Shown piece by piece: positions 45,576 to 55,120 of a stretch of DNA of 64,000 bases (the stretch's first letter is position 1; each line of letters starts with the position of its first letter). Source of the stretch: an uncultured bacterium (GTDB lineage Bacteria > Bacillota > Clostridia > Oscillospirales > Oscillospiraceae). Where the stretch lies: positions 17,017-81,016 of the forward strand of contig CANRXB010000004.1 of NCBI GenBank assembly GCA_947643715.1. Direction: 5' to 3'. The notes beneath the pieces were generated by a model that saw nothing but the letters and a program-made list of their open reading frames with translations, was not told the DNA's origin and searched no databases. A program made the position numbers and the translations under genes.

Positions 45576-45604
45576 TTCCCCTAGGGGAAAAATTATGGTA
45601 TAGT
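45576..45604 (+). promoter_or_regulatory. Palindrome and possible promoter upstream of glf
   Basis: TTCCCCTAGGGGAA (45576-45589) is a perfect 14-base palindrome in an AT-rich stretch. A TATAGT -10-like box lies at 45599-45604, so the palindrome would cover the -35 position, which itself has no consensus. This fits an operator or an activator site. The rest of the 316-base gap between yerC and glf shows only the yerC promoter and the hairpin at 45612. Confidence 0.45.
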
Positions 45605-45611
45605 TGCAAAA

Positions 45612-45633
45612 GGGCGGGGCCCGGTCCCCGCCC
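45612..45633 (+). repeat. Hairpin in the glf leader
   Basis: GGGCGGGG pairs perfectly with CCCCGCCC around a 6-base loop, shortly after the possible transcription start. It is followed by CGATCCTTTC, not a clear T-run. Confidence 0.55.
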
Positions 45634-45665
45634 CGATCCTTTCAAAGAAACGATGTGATCGCTGT

Positions 45666-46841
45666 ATGAATCATGACGCGTTGATCGTGGGGGCGGGCTT
45701 CGCCGGCGCGGTGGCCGCCCGCCGTCTGGCGGAGGAGGGCGGCAGGCGTGTGCTGGTGCTGGAGCGCCGGAGCCATGTGGGCGGCAACGCCTACGACTGT
45801 CTGGACGCTGCCGGGGTGCTGATCCACCAGTACGGCCCCCATATCTTCCACACCAACGACCGGCGGGTATTCGACTACCTGTCCCGGTTCACGAAGTGGC
45901 GGCGATACCAGCACGAGGTGATCGCCGATCTGCCAAAGGACGGCCCCGGGGAGGCAGGCGGCCGCCTGACCTTCCCCGTCCCCTTCAACCTGGACTCTCT
46001 GCGGGCCGCGTTCGGCGAGGAGGAAGGGGAGCGGTTGGGCAAAAAGCTGCTGGCCGCTTATCCCGCCCAGAGCCAGGTCACCATCCTGGAGCTGCGGCAG
46101 GATCCGGACCCGGAGATCGCCGCCATCGCGGGGTATGTGTACGAGCATGTGTTCGTACACTACACCATGAAGCAGTGGGGGCAGACCCCGGAGGAGATCG
46201 ACCCCGCCACCACAGCACGGGTGCCGGTGCGCCTGTCCCGGGACGCGCGGTATTTCCAGGACGCCTATCAAGGGATGCCTTTGGAGGGCTACACGCCCAT
46301 GTTCGAAAGTATGCTGGACCACCCGGGCATCACCGTGGAGCTGGGGACGGACGCTCTGGACCGGCTGACGCTGGCGGACGGCGGGATCGAGCTGGACGGC
46401 CGGCCCTTCGCCGGCCCGACGATCTATACCGGCCAGGCAGACGAGCTGTTCGGATACCGCTTCGGTCCCTTGCCCTACCGCACGCTGGATTTCCGGTTCG
46501 AGACCATGCCCCGGGACTTTTTCCAGACCCATGGCACGGTGAATTACACCGTGGACGAGGACTTCACCCGCATCACCGAGTTCAAGCGCCTCACCGGCCA
46601 GGAGAAGCCCGGCGTCACCACCATCATGAAGGAGTACTCCAAGGCCCATACCGGGGCGGAGGGGGAGATCCCTTACTACGCCATCATCAATGAGCGGAAC
46701 AGCGCCTTGTACGCCAGATACGCCGCTCAGGCCGCGCGGTATCCCGGCCTGCATCTCCTGGGCCGTCTGGCCGAGTACCGGTACTACAACATGGACGCCA
46801 TCGTGGCCAGGGCGCTGGCGCTGACCGACAGCCTGCTGTGA
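45666..46841 (+). CDS. glf: UDP-galactopyranose mutase
   Basis: This 391-residue flavoenzyme converts UDP-galactopyranose to UDP-galactofuranose for cell-surface glycans. The FAD-binding GAGFAG is at residues 9-14 and RRSHVGGNAYD near 34-44. YGPHIFHTND (histidine near 60) and the C-terminal GRLAEYRYYNMD are the mutase signatures. No strong ribosome binding site precedes the ATG, only a weak GATG region. It is followed closely by a glycosyltransferase gene, suggesting synthesis and use of Galf, though this is inference. Confidence 0.95.
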   Translation: MNHDALIVGAGFAGAVAARRLAEEGGRRVLVLERRSHVGGNAYDCLDAAGVLIHQYGPHIFHTNDRRVFDYLSRFTKWRRYQHEVIADLPKDGPGEAGGRLTFPVPFNLDSLRAAFGEEEGERLGKKLLAAYPAQSQVTILELRQDPDPEIAAIAGYVYEHVFVHYTMKQWGQTPEEIDPATTARVPVRLSRDARYFQDAYQGMPLEGYTPMFESMLDHPGITVELGTDALDRLTLADGGIELDGRPFAGPTIYTGQADELFGYRFGPLPYRTLDFRFETMPRDFFQTHGTVNYTVDEDFTRITEFKRLTGQEKPGVTTIMKEYSKAHTGAEGEIPYYAIINERNSALYARYAAQAARYPGLHLLGRLAEYRYYNMDAIVARALALTDSLL

Positions 46842-46906
46842 GCCTGGGCCCTGCGGTCCGCCCCGTCTCGGGGAACATTCAGAAGTTAGATTTGGAGAGA
46901 AGGATC

Positions 46907-47935
46907 ATGGACAAACTCATCACGTTCGCTGTCCCCTGCTACAACTCCGCGGCTTATATGGACCACTGTGTGGAGACCCTGCTGTCCGCGGGGGAGCAGG
47001 CGGAGATCATCCTGGTGGACGACGGCTCCACCAAAGACGACACCCCCGCCAAGTGCGACGAATGGGCGGCGAGATATCCGGACATCGTCCGCGCCGTCCA
47101 TCAGGAGAACGGCGGCCACGGAGAAGGGGTGAACCAAGGCATCCGCCATGCCAAAGGGCTTTATTACAAGGTGGTGGACTCCGACGACTGGCTGGACACC
47201 GACGCTCTGGCCAAGGTGATGGCCAAGCTGAGGGAGTTCGCGGCCATGCCCGCGCCGGTGGACCTTTTGATCGCCAACTATGTGTATGAACATGTGGAGG
47301 ACGATACGCAGAAAGTCATGGGCTACAAGAACGTTTTCCCGGTGGAGCAGATCTTCACCTGGGACAGCATCCACCATTTCCGCACGTCCCAGTACCTGCT
47401 CATGCACTCGGTGATCTACCGCACCCAGCTCCTGCGGGACTGCGAGCTGGAGCTGCCCAAGCACACGTTCTATGTGGACAACATCTTCGTCTACCAGCCC
47501 CTGCCCTATGTCAAGACGATGTATTATATGGACCTGGACCTGTACCGCTACTTCATCGGCCGGGCGGACCAGAGCGTCAACGAGACCGTGATGGCCGGGC
47601 GGATCGATCAGCAGGTGCGGGTCACCAAGCAGATGATCGCGGCCCACGACGTGATGGCCCTCAAAGCCATACAGCCCAAGCTGGGGCGGTATATGTTCAA
47701 TTACTTGTCCATGATGATGTCCATCTCGTCCATCTTCGCCGTCATCGCCGACACGCCCGAGGCGCTTGGCCTGCGCACCGAGCTGTGGGAGCATCTGCGG
47801 CAGAAGGACGCGGCCCTCTACCGCCGTTGCCGCTACCGCCTCACCAACGTGGGCACCAACATCCCCGGCTATCAGGGGCGGAAGCTGTCGGTGAAGCTAT
47901 ACCGGGTGGCCCGGAAGATCTATAAATTCAATTGA
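46907..47935 (+). CDS. Family 2 glycosyltransferase
   Basis: This 342-residue GT-A enzyme has [12 protein letters not shown] at the start, the nucleotide-binding [10 protein letters not shown] near 40 and the metal-binding acidic pair in VVDSDDWL near 92. It ends in a basic, amphipathic segment ([17 protein letters not shown]) that could sit on the membrane. It probably adds one sugar to a cell-surface polymer, perhaps Galf given glf 65 bases upstream. The start at 46907 has AGAAGG before it. Confidence 0.9.
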   Translation: MDKLITFAVPCYNSAAYMDHCVETLLSAGEQAEIILVDDGSTKDDTPAKCDEWAARYPDIVRAVHQENGGHGEGVNQGIRHAKGLYYKVVDSDDWLDTDALAKVMAKLREFAAMPAPVDLLIANYVYEHVEDDTQKVMGYKNVFPVEQIFTWDSIHHFRTSQYLLMHSVIYRTQLLRDCELELPKHTFYVDNIFVYQPLPYVKTMYYMDLDLYRYFIGRADQSVNETVMAGRIDQQVRVTKQMIAAHDVMALKAIQPKLGRYMFNYLSMMMSISSIFAVIADTPEALGLRTELWEHLRQKDAALYRRCRYRLTNVGTNIPGYQGRKLSVKLYRVARKIYKFN

Positions 47936-47952
47936 AAAGGAGAAATGCCGTT

Positions 47953-48276
47953 ATGTCGGTGCAGACCATCACCAAAGAAACGTTCGACGAGCTGGTGCTC
48001 CGGTCCGACAAGCCCGTGCTGGTGGACTTTTGGGCCCCTTGGTGCGGCCCCTGCCGCATGGTGTCCCCTCTGGTGGACGAGATCGCCGAGGAGAGGGAGG
48101 ACGTCGTGGTCGGCAAGGTCAACGTGGACGAGCAGCCTGAACTGGCCGCTCAGTTCGGTGTGATGAGCATCCCTACCCTGCTGGTGTTCAAGGACGGCGA
48201 GGTGGCCCAGAAGGCCGTGGGCGCACGGCCCAAGGACGCTTTGCTGGCGCTGCTGGATCGAACGTCCAACGCATGA
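47953..48276 (+). CDS. trxA: Thioredoxin
   Basis: This 107-residue protein has the redox site WCGPC (C31, C34) and the cis-proline loop SIPTLLVF. It reduces cytoplasmic disulfides. AAGGAG lies 10 bases before the ATG at 47953; an upstream TTG that overlaps the glycosyltransferase stop is less likely. It lies only 17 bases behind the glycosyltransferase gene. Confidence 0.96.
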   Translation: MSVQTITKETFDELVLRSDKPVLVDFWAPWCGPCRMVSPLVDEIAEEREDVVVGKVNVDEQPELAAQFGVMSIPTLLVFKDGEVAQKAVGARPKDALLALLDRTSNA

Positions 48277-48283
48277 GAGAGCT

Positions 48284-48320
48284 GAGGGCAAGGCGGACCA
48301 GGATGGCCTGCCTTGCCCTC
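48284..48320 (+). terminator. Hairpin after trxA
   Basis: GAGGGCAAGGC pairs perfectly with GCCTTGCCCTC across a 15-base loop. The T-run after it is poor (TCGTG), so strength is uncertain. Confidence 0.5.
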
Positions 48321-48366
48321 TCGTGCCATGTCCCATGGACACGGTGGTGGACCGCAGCGCGCTGCC

Positions 48367-49005
48367 TCACAGATACCAGGCCAAGCCGCTCCCGGTGGCC
48401 TGGATGGTCGCGCCTTTGGGCACGTTTCGCAGCAGGAGCAGTACGTCCATATGATCTGGCGCCGGGGAGATCAGTCCCAGGAACGAAGTCACGATACATA
48501 CCGTCATCAGCCGCTCCATCGCGATCGGGCACAGCAGGAAAACGATGAGCGAGAGGATCCCCGGGATCGAGGATGCGGACGACATCAAGATGTATCGCTC
48601 TCTGCTGAGCGCAGCAGAGGAAACGGCATATGCTCTCAGCCGTTTCAAAGATACTCCTATGTAGACCCTCGCCCCTTTTGGATAACAGATGGCGTGGAGG
48701 AACTCATGCAGCGGCATCGCGACGAAGAAGCCGATGAGGAACGACAGCGGCATGGACCACAAGTCGACTATCGGCCCGTCCGCGGCTTTTTTCTTTAGGA
48801 AGAGCGCGGCAAAGCATACGAGGCAGGGAAGGACCATGTAGGGGATCGATGCCTTGACGACGTCGGGTGGCCTGTCGATGAGGACCGCGTCCTCAGGGAT
48901 GCTTTTTTCCGCCATCTCCCTGACCCACGGTGTATCGCCGTCCCAAAGGCTCTCCCAGTCTCGATCGCCGGTCCATATCATCTGCGCCATTTCGATCATC
49001 CCCAC
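48367..49005 (-). CDS. DUF3267 family membrane zincin
   Basis: This protein of up to 212 residues has four hydrophobic segments (about 53-72, 86-106, 140-160 and 165-185). A zinc-protease motif HEFLH (H100, E101, H104) lies at the end of the second, as in M50-like DUF3267 proteins. It may cleave within or near the membrane; the substrate is unknown. The start is uncertain: a GTG at 49005 has AAGGA upstream, but the ATG at 48990 behind GGGG is also possible. The gene is monocistronic and less GC-rich than the core genes. Confidence 0.82.
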   Translation of the reverse strand: MGMIEMAQMIWTGDRDWESLWDGDTPWVREMAEKSIPEDAVLIDRPPDVVKASIPYMVLPCLVCFAALFLKKKAADGPIVDLWSMPLSFLIGFFVAMPLHEFLHAICYPKGARVYIGVSLKRLRAYAVSSAALSRERYILMSSASSIPGILSLIVFLLCPIAMERLMTVCIVTSFLGLISPAPDHMDVLLLLRNVPKGATIQATGSGLAWYL

Positions 49006-49029
49006 CGATCCATATCCTTCGATCGGTCC

Positions 49030-49058
49030 ATTATAAAACAGCGCCCATTGAAAAGCAA
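49030..49058 (-). promoter_or_regulatory. Promoter of the DUF3267 gene
   Basis: On the minus strand TTGCTT, 17 bases, TATAAT, about 25 bases upstream of the first possible start codon. Confidence 0.7.
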
Positions 49059-49160
49059 GGGCTGCTCTGCGGGCGTCGGTCCTCCTATGGCGTGCGGAGG
49101 CCCGGTCGTGCCGAGGACCCTATCCGTCAACATCACGAATCGAAAGTTGGGGAAGAAAGC

Positions 49161-49685
49161 ATGGAAGGCATCATACTGTACCAGTCGAGATATGGGGCCA
49201 CAAAGAAGTATGCACAGTGGATCTCTGAGGAAACGGATCTCCCCTGCGTCGAAACGAAACGGGCCAAGATCGCTGATGTCCAGCAGTGCGACACCATCGT
49301 TTTGGGTGGAGGGATATATGCGTCGGGCATCGCGGGGCTGTCCTTCCTGAAGAGACACATCGGCAGATTGAAGGGCAAGAAGATCTTGGTGTTCTGCGTC
49401 GGCGCCTCTCCTTATGATGAGAAGGCGTTCCAGGAGATCGTTGCGCACAACATGAAAGACGAGCTGGCCGGTATCCCGTGCTTCTATTGCCGCGGGGCGT
49501 GGGACATGGACGCCATGAACGTGATCGACCGGAACCTTTGCAGGATGTTGAGGAAAGCGGTCGCAAAGAAAGAGCCGAGTGGATATGAGATCTGGGAGCG
49601 GGCCTTGATGGAGGCCGGCGAAGAAAGATGCGACTGGACGGATAAGGGGCGTATCGGACCGATCCTTGCGGAATTGAAGAAGTAG
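49161..49685 (+). CDS. Flavodoxin-domain protein
   Basis: This 174-residue protein has the FMN-phosphate loop SRYGATKKYA at residues 8-17 and the later loop in LGGGIYASGI near 48. It resembles the flavodoxin_5/HemG group, which includes protoporphyrinogen oxidase of enterobacteria, but no heme gene is near. It probably acts as a small electron-transfer or oxidoreductase protein. The start follows GGGGAAG. A longer upstream frame crosses the divergent DUF3267 promoter and is rejected. Confidence 0.85.
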   Translation: MEGIILYQSRYGATKKYAQWISEETDLPCVETKRAKIADVQQCDTIVLGGGIYASGIAGLSFLKRHIGRLKGKKILVFCVGASPYDEKAFQEIVAHNMKDELAGIPCFYCRGAWDMDAMNVIDRNLCRMLRKAVAKKEPSGYEIWERALMEAGEERCDWTDKGRIGPILAELKK

Positions 49686-49818
49686 CGCTCGGCCTGCCGG
49701 GCAGCCGCCCCGGAAGGGACGGCCGCTCGTCCAGGCATCCGGATGGTTCGAGATCCGATGGAAAGCCGGAAAGTCCGGCGATATCGACACGAAAGAAAAA
49801 AGGATCCTGTTTTATAGG

Positions 49819-49846
49819 TTGCATTTTGATGAAAAGCTGGTATACT
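49819..49846 (+). promoter_or_regulatory. Promoter of the CNNM/CorC gene
   Basis: TTGCAT, 16 bases, TATACT, about 80 bases upstream of the start. The preceding 130 bases hold nothing I recognise. Confidence 0.55.
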
Positions 49847-49928
49847 ATTGACCTGTTGAGGTCTGCGCCGCATAAGATGGGGTGGAAGATCCAGCAAGAT
49901 CGCCAGTTGAAATAGGAGGTTATCCATC

Positions 49929-51275
49929 TTGTCCGACGACCCGTTATTACCGAAGCTGTTTTTACTCGCTGTCCTGATCCTGATCAACGCTTTTTTCGCC
50001 GCGGCGGAGATTGCCGTCATATCCCTGTCCGAGACCAAGCTGAAGAAGCAGGTGGAGGAAGGGGACAAAAAGGCGGCCAGGCTGCTCAGGCTCACCCAGA
50101 CCCCGGACCATTTCCTCTCAGCCATACAGATCGCCATCACCTTGGCCGGCTTCCTGTCCTCTGCGTTCGCCGCGGACAGCTTCTCCGACCCGCTGGTGAG
50201 CTGGATGGTGGACGATCTGGGCGTCACCGTCCTGGAGCCGGCCGCGCTCAACGATCTCATGGTGGTGCTCATCACGCTGGTGCTGTCCTACTTCAGCCTG
50301 GTGCTGGGGGAGCTGGTGCCCAAGCGGATCGCGATGAAGAGGACGGAAGGGGTGGCCCGCTTCACGGCAGGCGCGGTGTCCGCCGTAGCCGGCGTGTTCC
50401 GGCCCGTCATCTGGCTGCTGTCCATATCCACCAACGGCGTGCTGCGCCTGCTCGGCATCGACCCGAGGGCGGACCAGGAGGACGTGAGCGAAGATGAGAT
50501 CCGAATGATGGTGGACCTGGGCGAAGAGCGGGGCGCCATCGAAGCTTCGGAGAAGGAACTGATCGAGAACATATTCGAGTTCAACAACACCACCGCTGAG
50601 GACGTGATGGTCCACCGCACAGACATGGTGCTGGTGTGGGCGCAGGATGGTCCGGACGAGGTGCTGCGCATCATCCGGGAGTCCGGGCGGTCCCGCTTCC
50701 CGGTCTACGAGGAGGACGCGGACGACATCGTCGGTATCCTCAACACCCGCGATCTTTTGCTCAACGCCCAGGAGGAACGGCCGAAGCCGCTGCTGGCGCT
50801 GCTGCGCCCGGCTTATTTCGTGCCGGACTCCGTGCGTACCGACGTGCTGTTCCGGGACATGCAGAGCAAGAAGGTACATATGGCCATCGTGGTGGACGAA
50901 TACGGCGGCACCTCGGGCCTGGTCACCATGGAGGATCTGCTGGAGGAGATCGTGGGCAACATCTACGACGAGTTCGACCCCTTGGAGGAGAAGGACATCG
51001 AGCAGGTGGAGCCGGGGATCTGGAAAGCGTCCGGCGGCTGCGATCTGGAGCGGGTGGCGCAGGCGCTGGAGGTGGAGCTGCCGGAAGAGGAGCGCTCCGA
51101 CACGCTGGGCGGGCTGGTGTTCGCCCAACTGTCCGTCATCCCCGAGGACGGTTCCCAGCTAGAGGTCGATGCCTGCGGCCTCCATATCCGTGTGCTCAAT
51201 TTCACCGACCGGCGGGTGGAGTGGGCCTTGGTCTCCAGGCTGGGACCTGCGCCGGAGGAAGAGATATCGAACTGA
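49929..51275 (+). CDS. Hemolysin/CNNM-CorC family transporter
   Basis: This 448-residue protein has a DUF21 membrane domain (about 1-200, four helices), two CBS domains (about 205-335, with EDVMVHRTDMV and VDEYGGTSGLVTMEDLLEE) and a C-terminal CorC_HlyC domain. Members are implicated in Mg2+/Co2+ efflux and are not true hemolysins. The start is a TTG behind a strong AGGAGG at 9 bases, which may limit expression. It is monocistronic, with its own promoter and a long terminator. Confidence 0.92.
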   Translation: MSDDPLLPKLFLLAVLILINAFFAAAEIAVISLSETKLKKQVEEGDKKAARLLRLTQTPDHFLSAIQIAITLAGFLSSAFAADSFSDPLVSWMVDDLGVTVLEPAALNDLMVVLITLVLSYFSLVLGELVPKRIAMKRTEGVARFTAGAVSAVAGVFRPVIWLLSISTNGVLRLLGIDPRADQEDVSEDEIRMMVDLGEERGAIEASEKELIENIFEFNNTTAEDVMVHRTDMVLVWAQDGPDEVLRIIRESGRSRFPVYEEDADDIVGILNTRDLLLNAQEERPKPLLALLRPAYFVPDSVRTDVLFRDMQSKKVHMAIVVDEYGGTSGLVTMEDLLEEIVGNIYDEFDPLEEKDIEQVEPGIWKASGGCDLERVAQALEVELPEEERSDTLGGLVFAQLSVIPEDGSQLEVDACGLHIRVLNFTDRRVEWALVSRLGPAPEEEISN

Positions 51276-51281
51276 TGGGAC

Positions 51282-51341
51282 AGCCCTGCCCGATCGACGG
51301 GTCCGCGAGACCTGGTCGATCGGGCAGGGCTGGGCTTTTTG
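51282..51341 (+). terminator. Terminator after the CNNM/CorC gene
   Basis: AGCCCTGCCCGATCGAC pairs perfectly over 17 bases with its complement at 51315-51331, then GGGCTTTTT follows. Confidence 0.88.
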
Positions 51342-51342
51342 G

Positions 51343-51372
51343 TTGACAGGAGAGAGCCGGAGGCCGTATAAT
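51343..51372 (+). promoter_or_regulatory. Promoter of mnmA
   Basis: TTGACA, 18 bases, TATAAT, both boxes perfect. Because transcription would start near 51379, the protein start must be the ATG at 51404, not an earlier in-frame ATG at 51371. Confidence 0.85.
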
Positions 51373-51403
51373 GCAGGCGACGAGTAGGAAGGCGGTGAGG
51401 ACC

Positions 51404-52489
51404 ATGAATGAGGACGAGGGACGGGTATTGGTGGCCATGAGCGGCGGAGTGGACTCCAGTGTGGCGGCATACCTGCTCAAAGAGCAGGGGTACGATTGCA
51501 TCGGGGTCACCATGAAGCTGTTCGGCAATGTGACTGCGGGACTCGATCGGGGCCATCCCTGCTGTACGCTGGACGATGTGGAGGATGCCCGGGAGGTGGC
51601 CCGGCGGCTGGGGATCCCCCACTATGTGTTCAATTTTTCCGACGACTTCGAGGAGAAGGTCATCCGGCGCTTTGTGGACGCTTACGAGCGGGGAGAGACC
51701 CCCAACCCCTGCATCGACTGCAACCGCTTCTTGAAATTCGACCGCCTGTTCCGGCGGGCCAGAGAGCTGGGGTGCGGGCGCATCGCCACCGGGCACTATG
51801 CCAGGATCCTGGACGGCCCGGACGGTCCGTGCATGAGGAAGGCCACGGATCTGAGCCGGGACCAGAGCTATGTGCTCTATCCCTTGCCGCAGGGACAGCT
51901 CGGCCGGACCCTGTTCCCCTTGGGCGGGCTGACCAAAGCTGAGGTGCGCGCCATCGCGCAGGACCAAGGCTTCGTCAATGCCCGCAAGCATGACAGCCAG
52001 GACATCTGCTTCGTCCCAGACGGGGACTATCTGGCCTTCATGGAGCGGTATACCGGAAAGACCTATCCCGCAGGGGACATCCTGGACCGGAACGGCAGCG
52101 TGGTGGGCCGGCACCGCGGCGCGGCGGGGCTCACCATCGGCCAGCGCCGGGGGGTGGGCGTGTCCTCCGGCGGACGCATCTATGTGTGCGCCAAGTGCAT
52201 GGCGGACAACACCGTCACGGTGGGGCCGGAGGAGGCCCTGTATTCGACGGGCTGCGTGGCGGTGGATTGGAACTGGCTCGTCCCACCCAGACAGGAGCCC
52301 TTCCAGGCCCTGGTCAAGACCCGCTACCGCCAGACGGAGCAGCCGGCGGTGGTGTATCCGGAGCAGGGGCGGGCGAGGCTGAGGTTCGCCCAGCCCCAAC
52401 GTGCGGTGGCCCCGGGCCAGGCCGCGGTGGCGTACGACGACGCCGGGACGGTGCTGGGCGGCGGCACGATCGCGGAAGTGGAGGGATGA
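51404..52489 (+). CDS. mnmA: tRNA 2-thiouridine(34) synthase MnmA
   Basis: This 361-residue enzyme puts sulfur on U34 of tRNAs for Lys, Glu and Gln. The ATP-pyrophosphatase loop SGGVDSS is at residues 13-19. The catalytic cysteines are C103 in NPCIDCN and C202 in SQDICF. The C-terminal region has an extra C-x2-C pair (VCAKC), seen in some clostridial versions. GTGAGG precedes the ATG. The gene stands alone behind its own promoter. Confidence 0.95.
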   Translation: MNEDEGRVLVAMSGGVDSSVAAYLLKEQGYDCIGVTMKLFGNVTAGLDRGHPCCTLDDVEDAREVARRLGIPHYVFNFSDDFEEKVIRRFVDAYERGETPNPCIDCNRFLKFDRLFRRARELGCGRIATGHYARILDGPDGPCMRKATDLSRDQSYVLYPLPQGQLGRTLFPLGGLTKAEVRAIAQDQGFVNARKHDSQDICFVPDGDYLAFMERYTGKTYPAGDILDRNGSVVGRHRGAAGLTIGQRRGVGVSSGGRIYVCAKCMADNTVTVGPEEALYSTGCVAVDWNWLVPPRQEPFQALVKTRYRQTEQPAVVYPEQGRARLRFAQPQRAVAPGQAAVAYDDAGTVLGGGTIAEVEG

Positions 52490-52523
52490 GGCCGGGGCCG
52501 TTCGCGCTGCCGCGCGTACCCCC

Positions 52524-52552
52524 TTGTTTCTCCTGATCGGATGTGGTATAAT
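52524..52552 (+). promoter_or_regulatory. Promoter of the ddl-murF operon
   Basis: TTGTTT, 17 bases, TATAAT, 54 bases upstream of ddl. I see no other clear promoter or terminator until 62903, so it may serve the whole run of genes to the GNAT gene. Confidence 0.75.
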
Positions 52553-52606
52553 TTTCATTCGAGCATAAAATGGTGGTATATCTGCCTGATCGTGAGGAGC
52601 ATTGCT

Positions 52607-53653
52607 ATGAAGATCGTCGTTTTGGCCGGCGGGCTCAGCCCGGAACGCAACGTGTCCTTGTCCAGCGGCTGCAAGGTGTGCGCCGCGCTGCGGGAGCGGG
52701 GGCATGGAGCCGCCCTCGTGGATATGTACCTGGGGCTGTCGGGCCCTGCGGAGTCCCTGTTCACCGCACCCATCCCGGAGGAGCTCACCCGTATCGGTCG
52801 TCAGGCGCCCGACCTGGCGGCGGTGGAGGCGTCCCGGCCGGAGGGCGGGGGGAGCCAGTTCGGCCCGGGCGTGCTGGAGCTGTGCGCCTTGGCGGACGTG
52901 GTGTTCCTGGCCCTCCACGGCGCCTGCGGGGAGGACGGCCGGGTGCAGGCCGCGTTAGACCTGCTGGGCATCCCTTACACCGGCGCGGGCCACCTGGGCA
53001 GCGCCATCGCCATGGACAAAGACCTGACCAAGCGTCTCGTGGCCCCGTTGGGCATCGCCACCCCCAAATGGGAGCTGGTGCGGTATACCGACAGCGACGT
53101 CCCCGCCCTGGCGGCGCGCCTGGAGCTGCCCTGCGTGGTGAAGCCGGTGGCCTCCGGCTCGTCCATCGGCGTATCCATCGCCCACGACCGCGGCGCGCTG
53201 GCCGCTGCGCTGACCGGCGCGCTGGCCTTCGGCGGCGTATGCGTGGTGGAGCAGTATATCGCCGGGCGTGAGATCCAGGTGGGCATCCTGGAGGACCGCG
53301 CCCTGCCCTCCATCGAGATCGTCCCCAAGACCGGCTTTTATGATTACGAGAACAAGTATCAGCCCGGAGCGGCGGAGGAGATCGTCCCCGCGCCCATCCC
53401 GCCCCAGTGGGAGCAGCGGCTGGGGGACGCGGCGCTCACCGTGTTCCGTGCCCTGGGGCTGTCGGTGTACTCCCGGGCGGACTTCATCGTCACCCAGGAC
53501 GGCACGCCCTGGTTCCTGGAGATCAACACCTTGCCCGGCATGACGCCCACCAGCCTGCTGCCCCAGGAGGCGGCGGCGGTAGGCATCAGCTATGGCGAGC
53601 TGTGCGAACGCATCATCCATGCGTCTCTTGCCGCCCGGCGTGCCGGGAAATGA
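52607..53653 (+). CDS. ddl: D-alanine-D-alanine ligase
   Basis: This 348-residue ATP-grasp enzyme makes the D-Ala-D-Ala end of peptidoglycan precursors. Typical segments are LAGGLSPERNVSL at 6-18, HGACGEDGRVQ near 105, KPVASGSSIGVS near 183 and LEINTLPGMT near 305. Whether the product is D-Ala-D-Ala rather than D-Ala-D-Lac cannot be settled here. GAGGAG lies 9 bases before the ATG at 52607. A longer upstream frame would begin in the promoter. Confidence 0.92.
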   Translation: MKIVVLAGGLSPERNVSLSSGCKVCAALRERGHGAALVDMYLGLSGPAESLFTAPIPEELTRIGRQAPDLAAVEASRPEGGGSQFGPGVLELCALADVVFLALHGACGEDGRVQAALDLLGIPYTGAGHLGSAIAMDKDLTKRLVAPLGIATPKWELVRYTDSDVPALAARLELPCVVKPVASGSSIGVSIAHDRGALAAALTGALAFGGVCVVEQYIAGREIQVGILEDRALPSIEIVPKTGFYDYENKYQPGAAEEIVPAPIPPQWEQRLGDAALTVFRALGLSVYSRADFIVTQDGTPWFLEINTLPGMTPTSLLPQEAAAVGISYGELCERIIHASLAARRAGK

Positions 53654-53687
53654 TATCGAGGCTGAAGAGCCGGAGGGGAGCGCCATC

Positions 53688-55079
53688 ATGGAGGCATTGA
53701 CACTCAGGCAGCTACTGGAAGCGGTGGGGGGCGCCCTGCTGGGGGAGCACGCAGACCTGGATGCTGCGGTGACCGAGGTGTGCACGGACAGCCGGAAGAT
53801 CCAGCCCGGCTGCCTGTTCATCCCCTTGGAGGGAGAGCGGTTCGACGGGCACTCCTTCATCAACGCCGCTCTGGAGGCGGGAGCGGCGGGATGCTTCACC
53901 GCCCGGGAGCGGGAGAGTTATCTGCCCGGGAAATTCTATATCAAGGTGCGCTCCACCCAGCGCGCTTTGTGGGATCTGGCGCGGTACTATAAGGCGCTGT
54001 TCCCGATCCCCTTCGTGGCCATCACGGGCTCGGTGGGCAAGACCACCACCAAGGACATGGCGGCGGCGGTGCTGGGGGCGAAGTTCTGCGTCCACAAGAC
54101 GGAGGGCAACTTCAACAACGACATCGGTGTCCCGCTCACCCTGCTGAAGCTGGAGCGGCGCCATCAGGTGTGCGTGGTGGAGATGGGCATGGACCATGCC
54201 GGGGAGATCGACTACCTGGGCCGGCTGGTGGAGCCGGACATGGCCCTGATCACCAACATCGGCGACGCCCACATCGAGAACCTGGGCAGCAGGGAGGAGA
54301 TATTCAAGGCCAAGTGTGAGATATTCCCCCACTTGAAGGAGGACGGCCTGGCCATCCTCAACGGGGATGATCCCATGCTGGCCTCCCTGCGGGGGACGCT
54401 GCCGCAGCGCACTGTGTTCGTGGGCCGCGGGGAGGGGCTGGACTACGCCGCCTGCGATCTTTCCAGCGACGGCACCGCCCACCTCAACTGCCGTGTCAAG
54501 ACCCCTCATAGCCAGTTCCAGGCGGACATACCCGCCTTGGGCGACCATATGATCTATCCCACCCTCATGGCCGCCGCCGTGGGAGAGGCCCTGGGGATGG
54601 CTCCTGACGAGATCGTCCGGGGCATCGGGGCCTTCCTGCCCACCAAGATGCGCATGAACATCATCCGCTGCAAGGGCGACGTGGTCATCCTCAACGACGC
54701 ATACAACGCCAACCCTCAATCCATGCGGGCCGCCGCCGCCGTCCTGGGGGACGCCGCCCATGGCCGCCGCCGGGTGGCGGTGCTGGGGGACATGAAGGAG
54801 CTGGGGCCGGGCAGCGAGCAGTTCCACCGGGCGGTGGGAAGCTACTTCGCCCAGGCGGGCACCCACCGGCTCATCGCCGTGGGCGATCTGGCGCGCTTCA
54901 TCGCCGAGGGCGCACGGGACGCGGGGCTGGAGCGGGCGGACCATTATCCCACCATGGAAGAGGCCAAGAACGCTCTGTCCCGAGAGGTGCGGGCCGGGGC
55001 CACCATCCTGGTGAAAGCGTCCCGGGCCATGGCCTTCGAGAAGATCGTGGACTTCCTGCTGTCCTGCGTGCCCCAGTGA
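53688..55079 (+). CDS. murF: UDP-MurNAc-tripeptide-D-Ala-D-Ala ligase MurF
   Basis: This 463-residue enzyme joins D-Ala-D-Ala, the product of the gene in front, to UDP-MurNAc-tripeptide. It has an N-terminal substrate domain, the ATP loop GSVGKTTTKDM near 111-121, NFNNDIGVPLTLL, and the C-terminal segment NDAYNANPQSM near 335. The start at 53688 follows GGAGGGGAG, 34 bases after ddl. Confidence 0.96.
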   Translation: MEALTLRQLLEAVGGALLGEHADLDAAVTEVCTDSRKIQPGCLFIPLEGERFDGHSFINAALEAGAAGCFTARERESYLPGKFYIKVRSTQRALWDLARYYKALFPIPFVAITGSVGKTTTKDMAAAVLGAKFCVHKTEGNFNNDIGVPLTLLKLERRHQVCVVEMGMDHAGEIDYLGRLVEPDMALITNIGDAHIENLGSREEIFKAKCEIFPHLKEDGLAILNGDDPMLASLRGTLPQRTVFVGRGEGLDYAACDLSSDGTAHLNCRVKTPHSQFQADIPALGDHMIYPTLMAAAVGEALGMAPDEIVRGIGAFLPTKMRMNIIRCKGDVVILNDAYNANPQSMRAAAAVLGDAAHGRRRVAVLGDMKELGPGSEQFHRAVGSYFAQAGTHRLIAVGDLARFIAEGARDAGLERADHYPTMEEAKNALSREVRAGATILVKASRAMAFEKIVDFLLSCVPQ

Positions 55080-55120
55080 GGTCCCTCCCGCCTTTGGGCA
55101 GATAAGGAGAACGTTTACTC

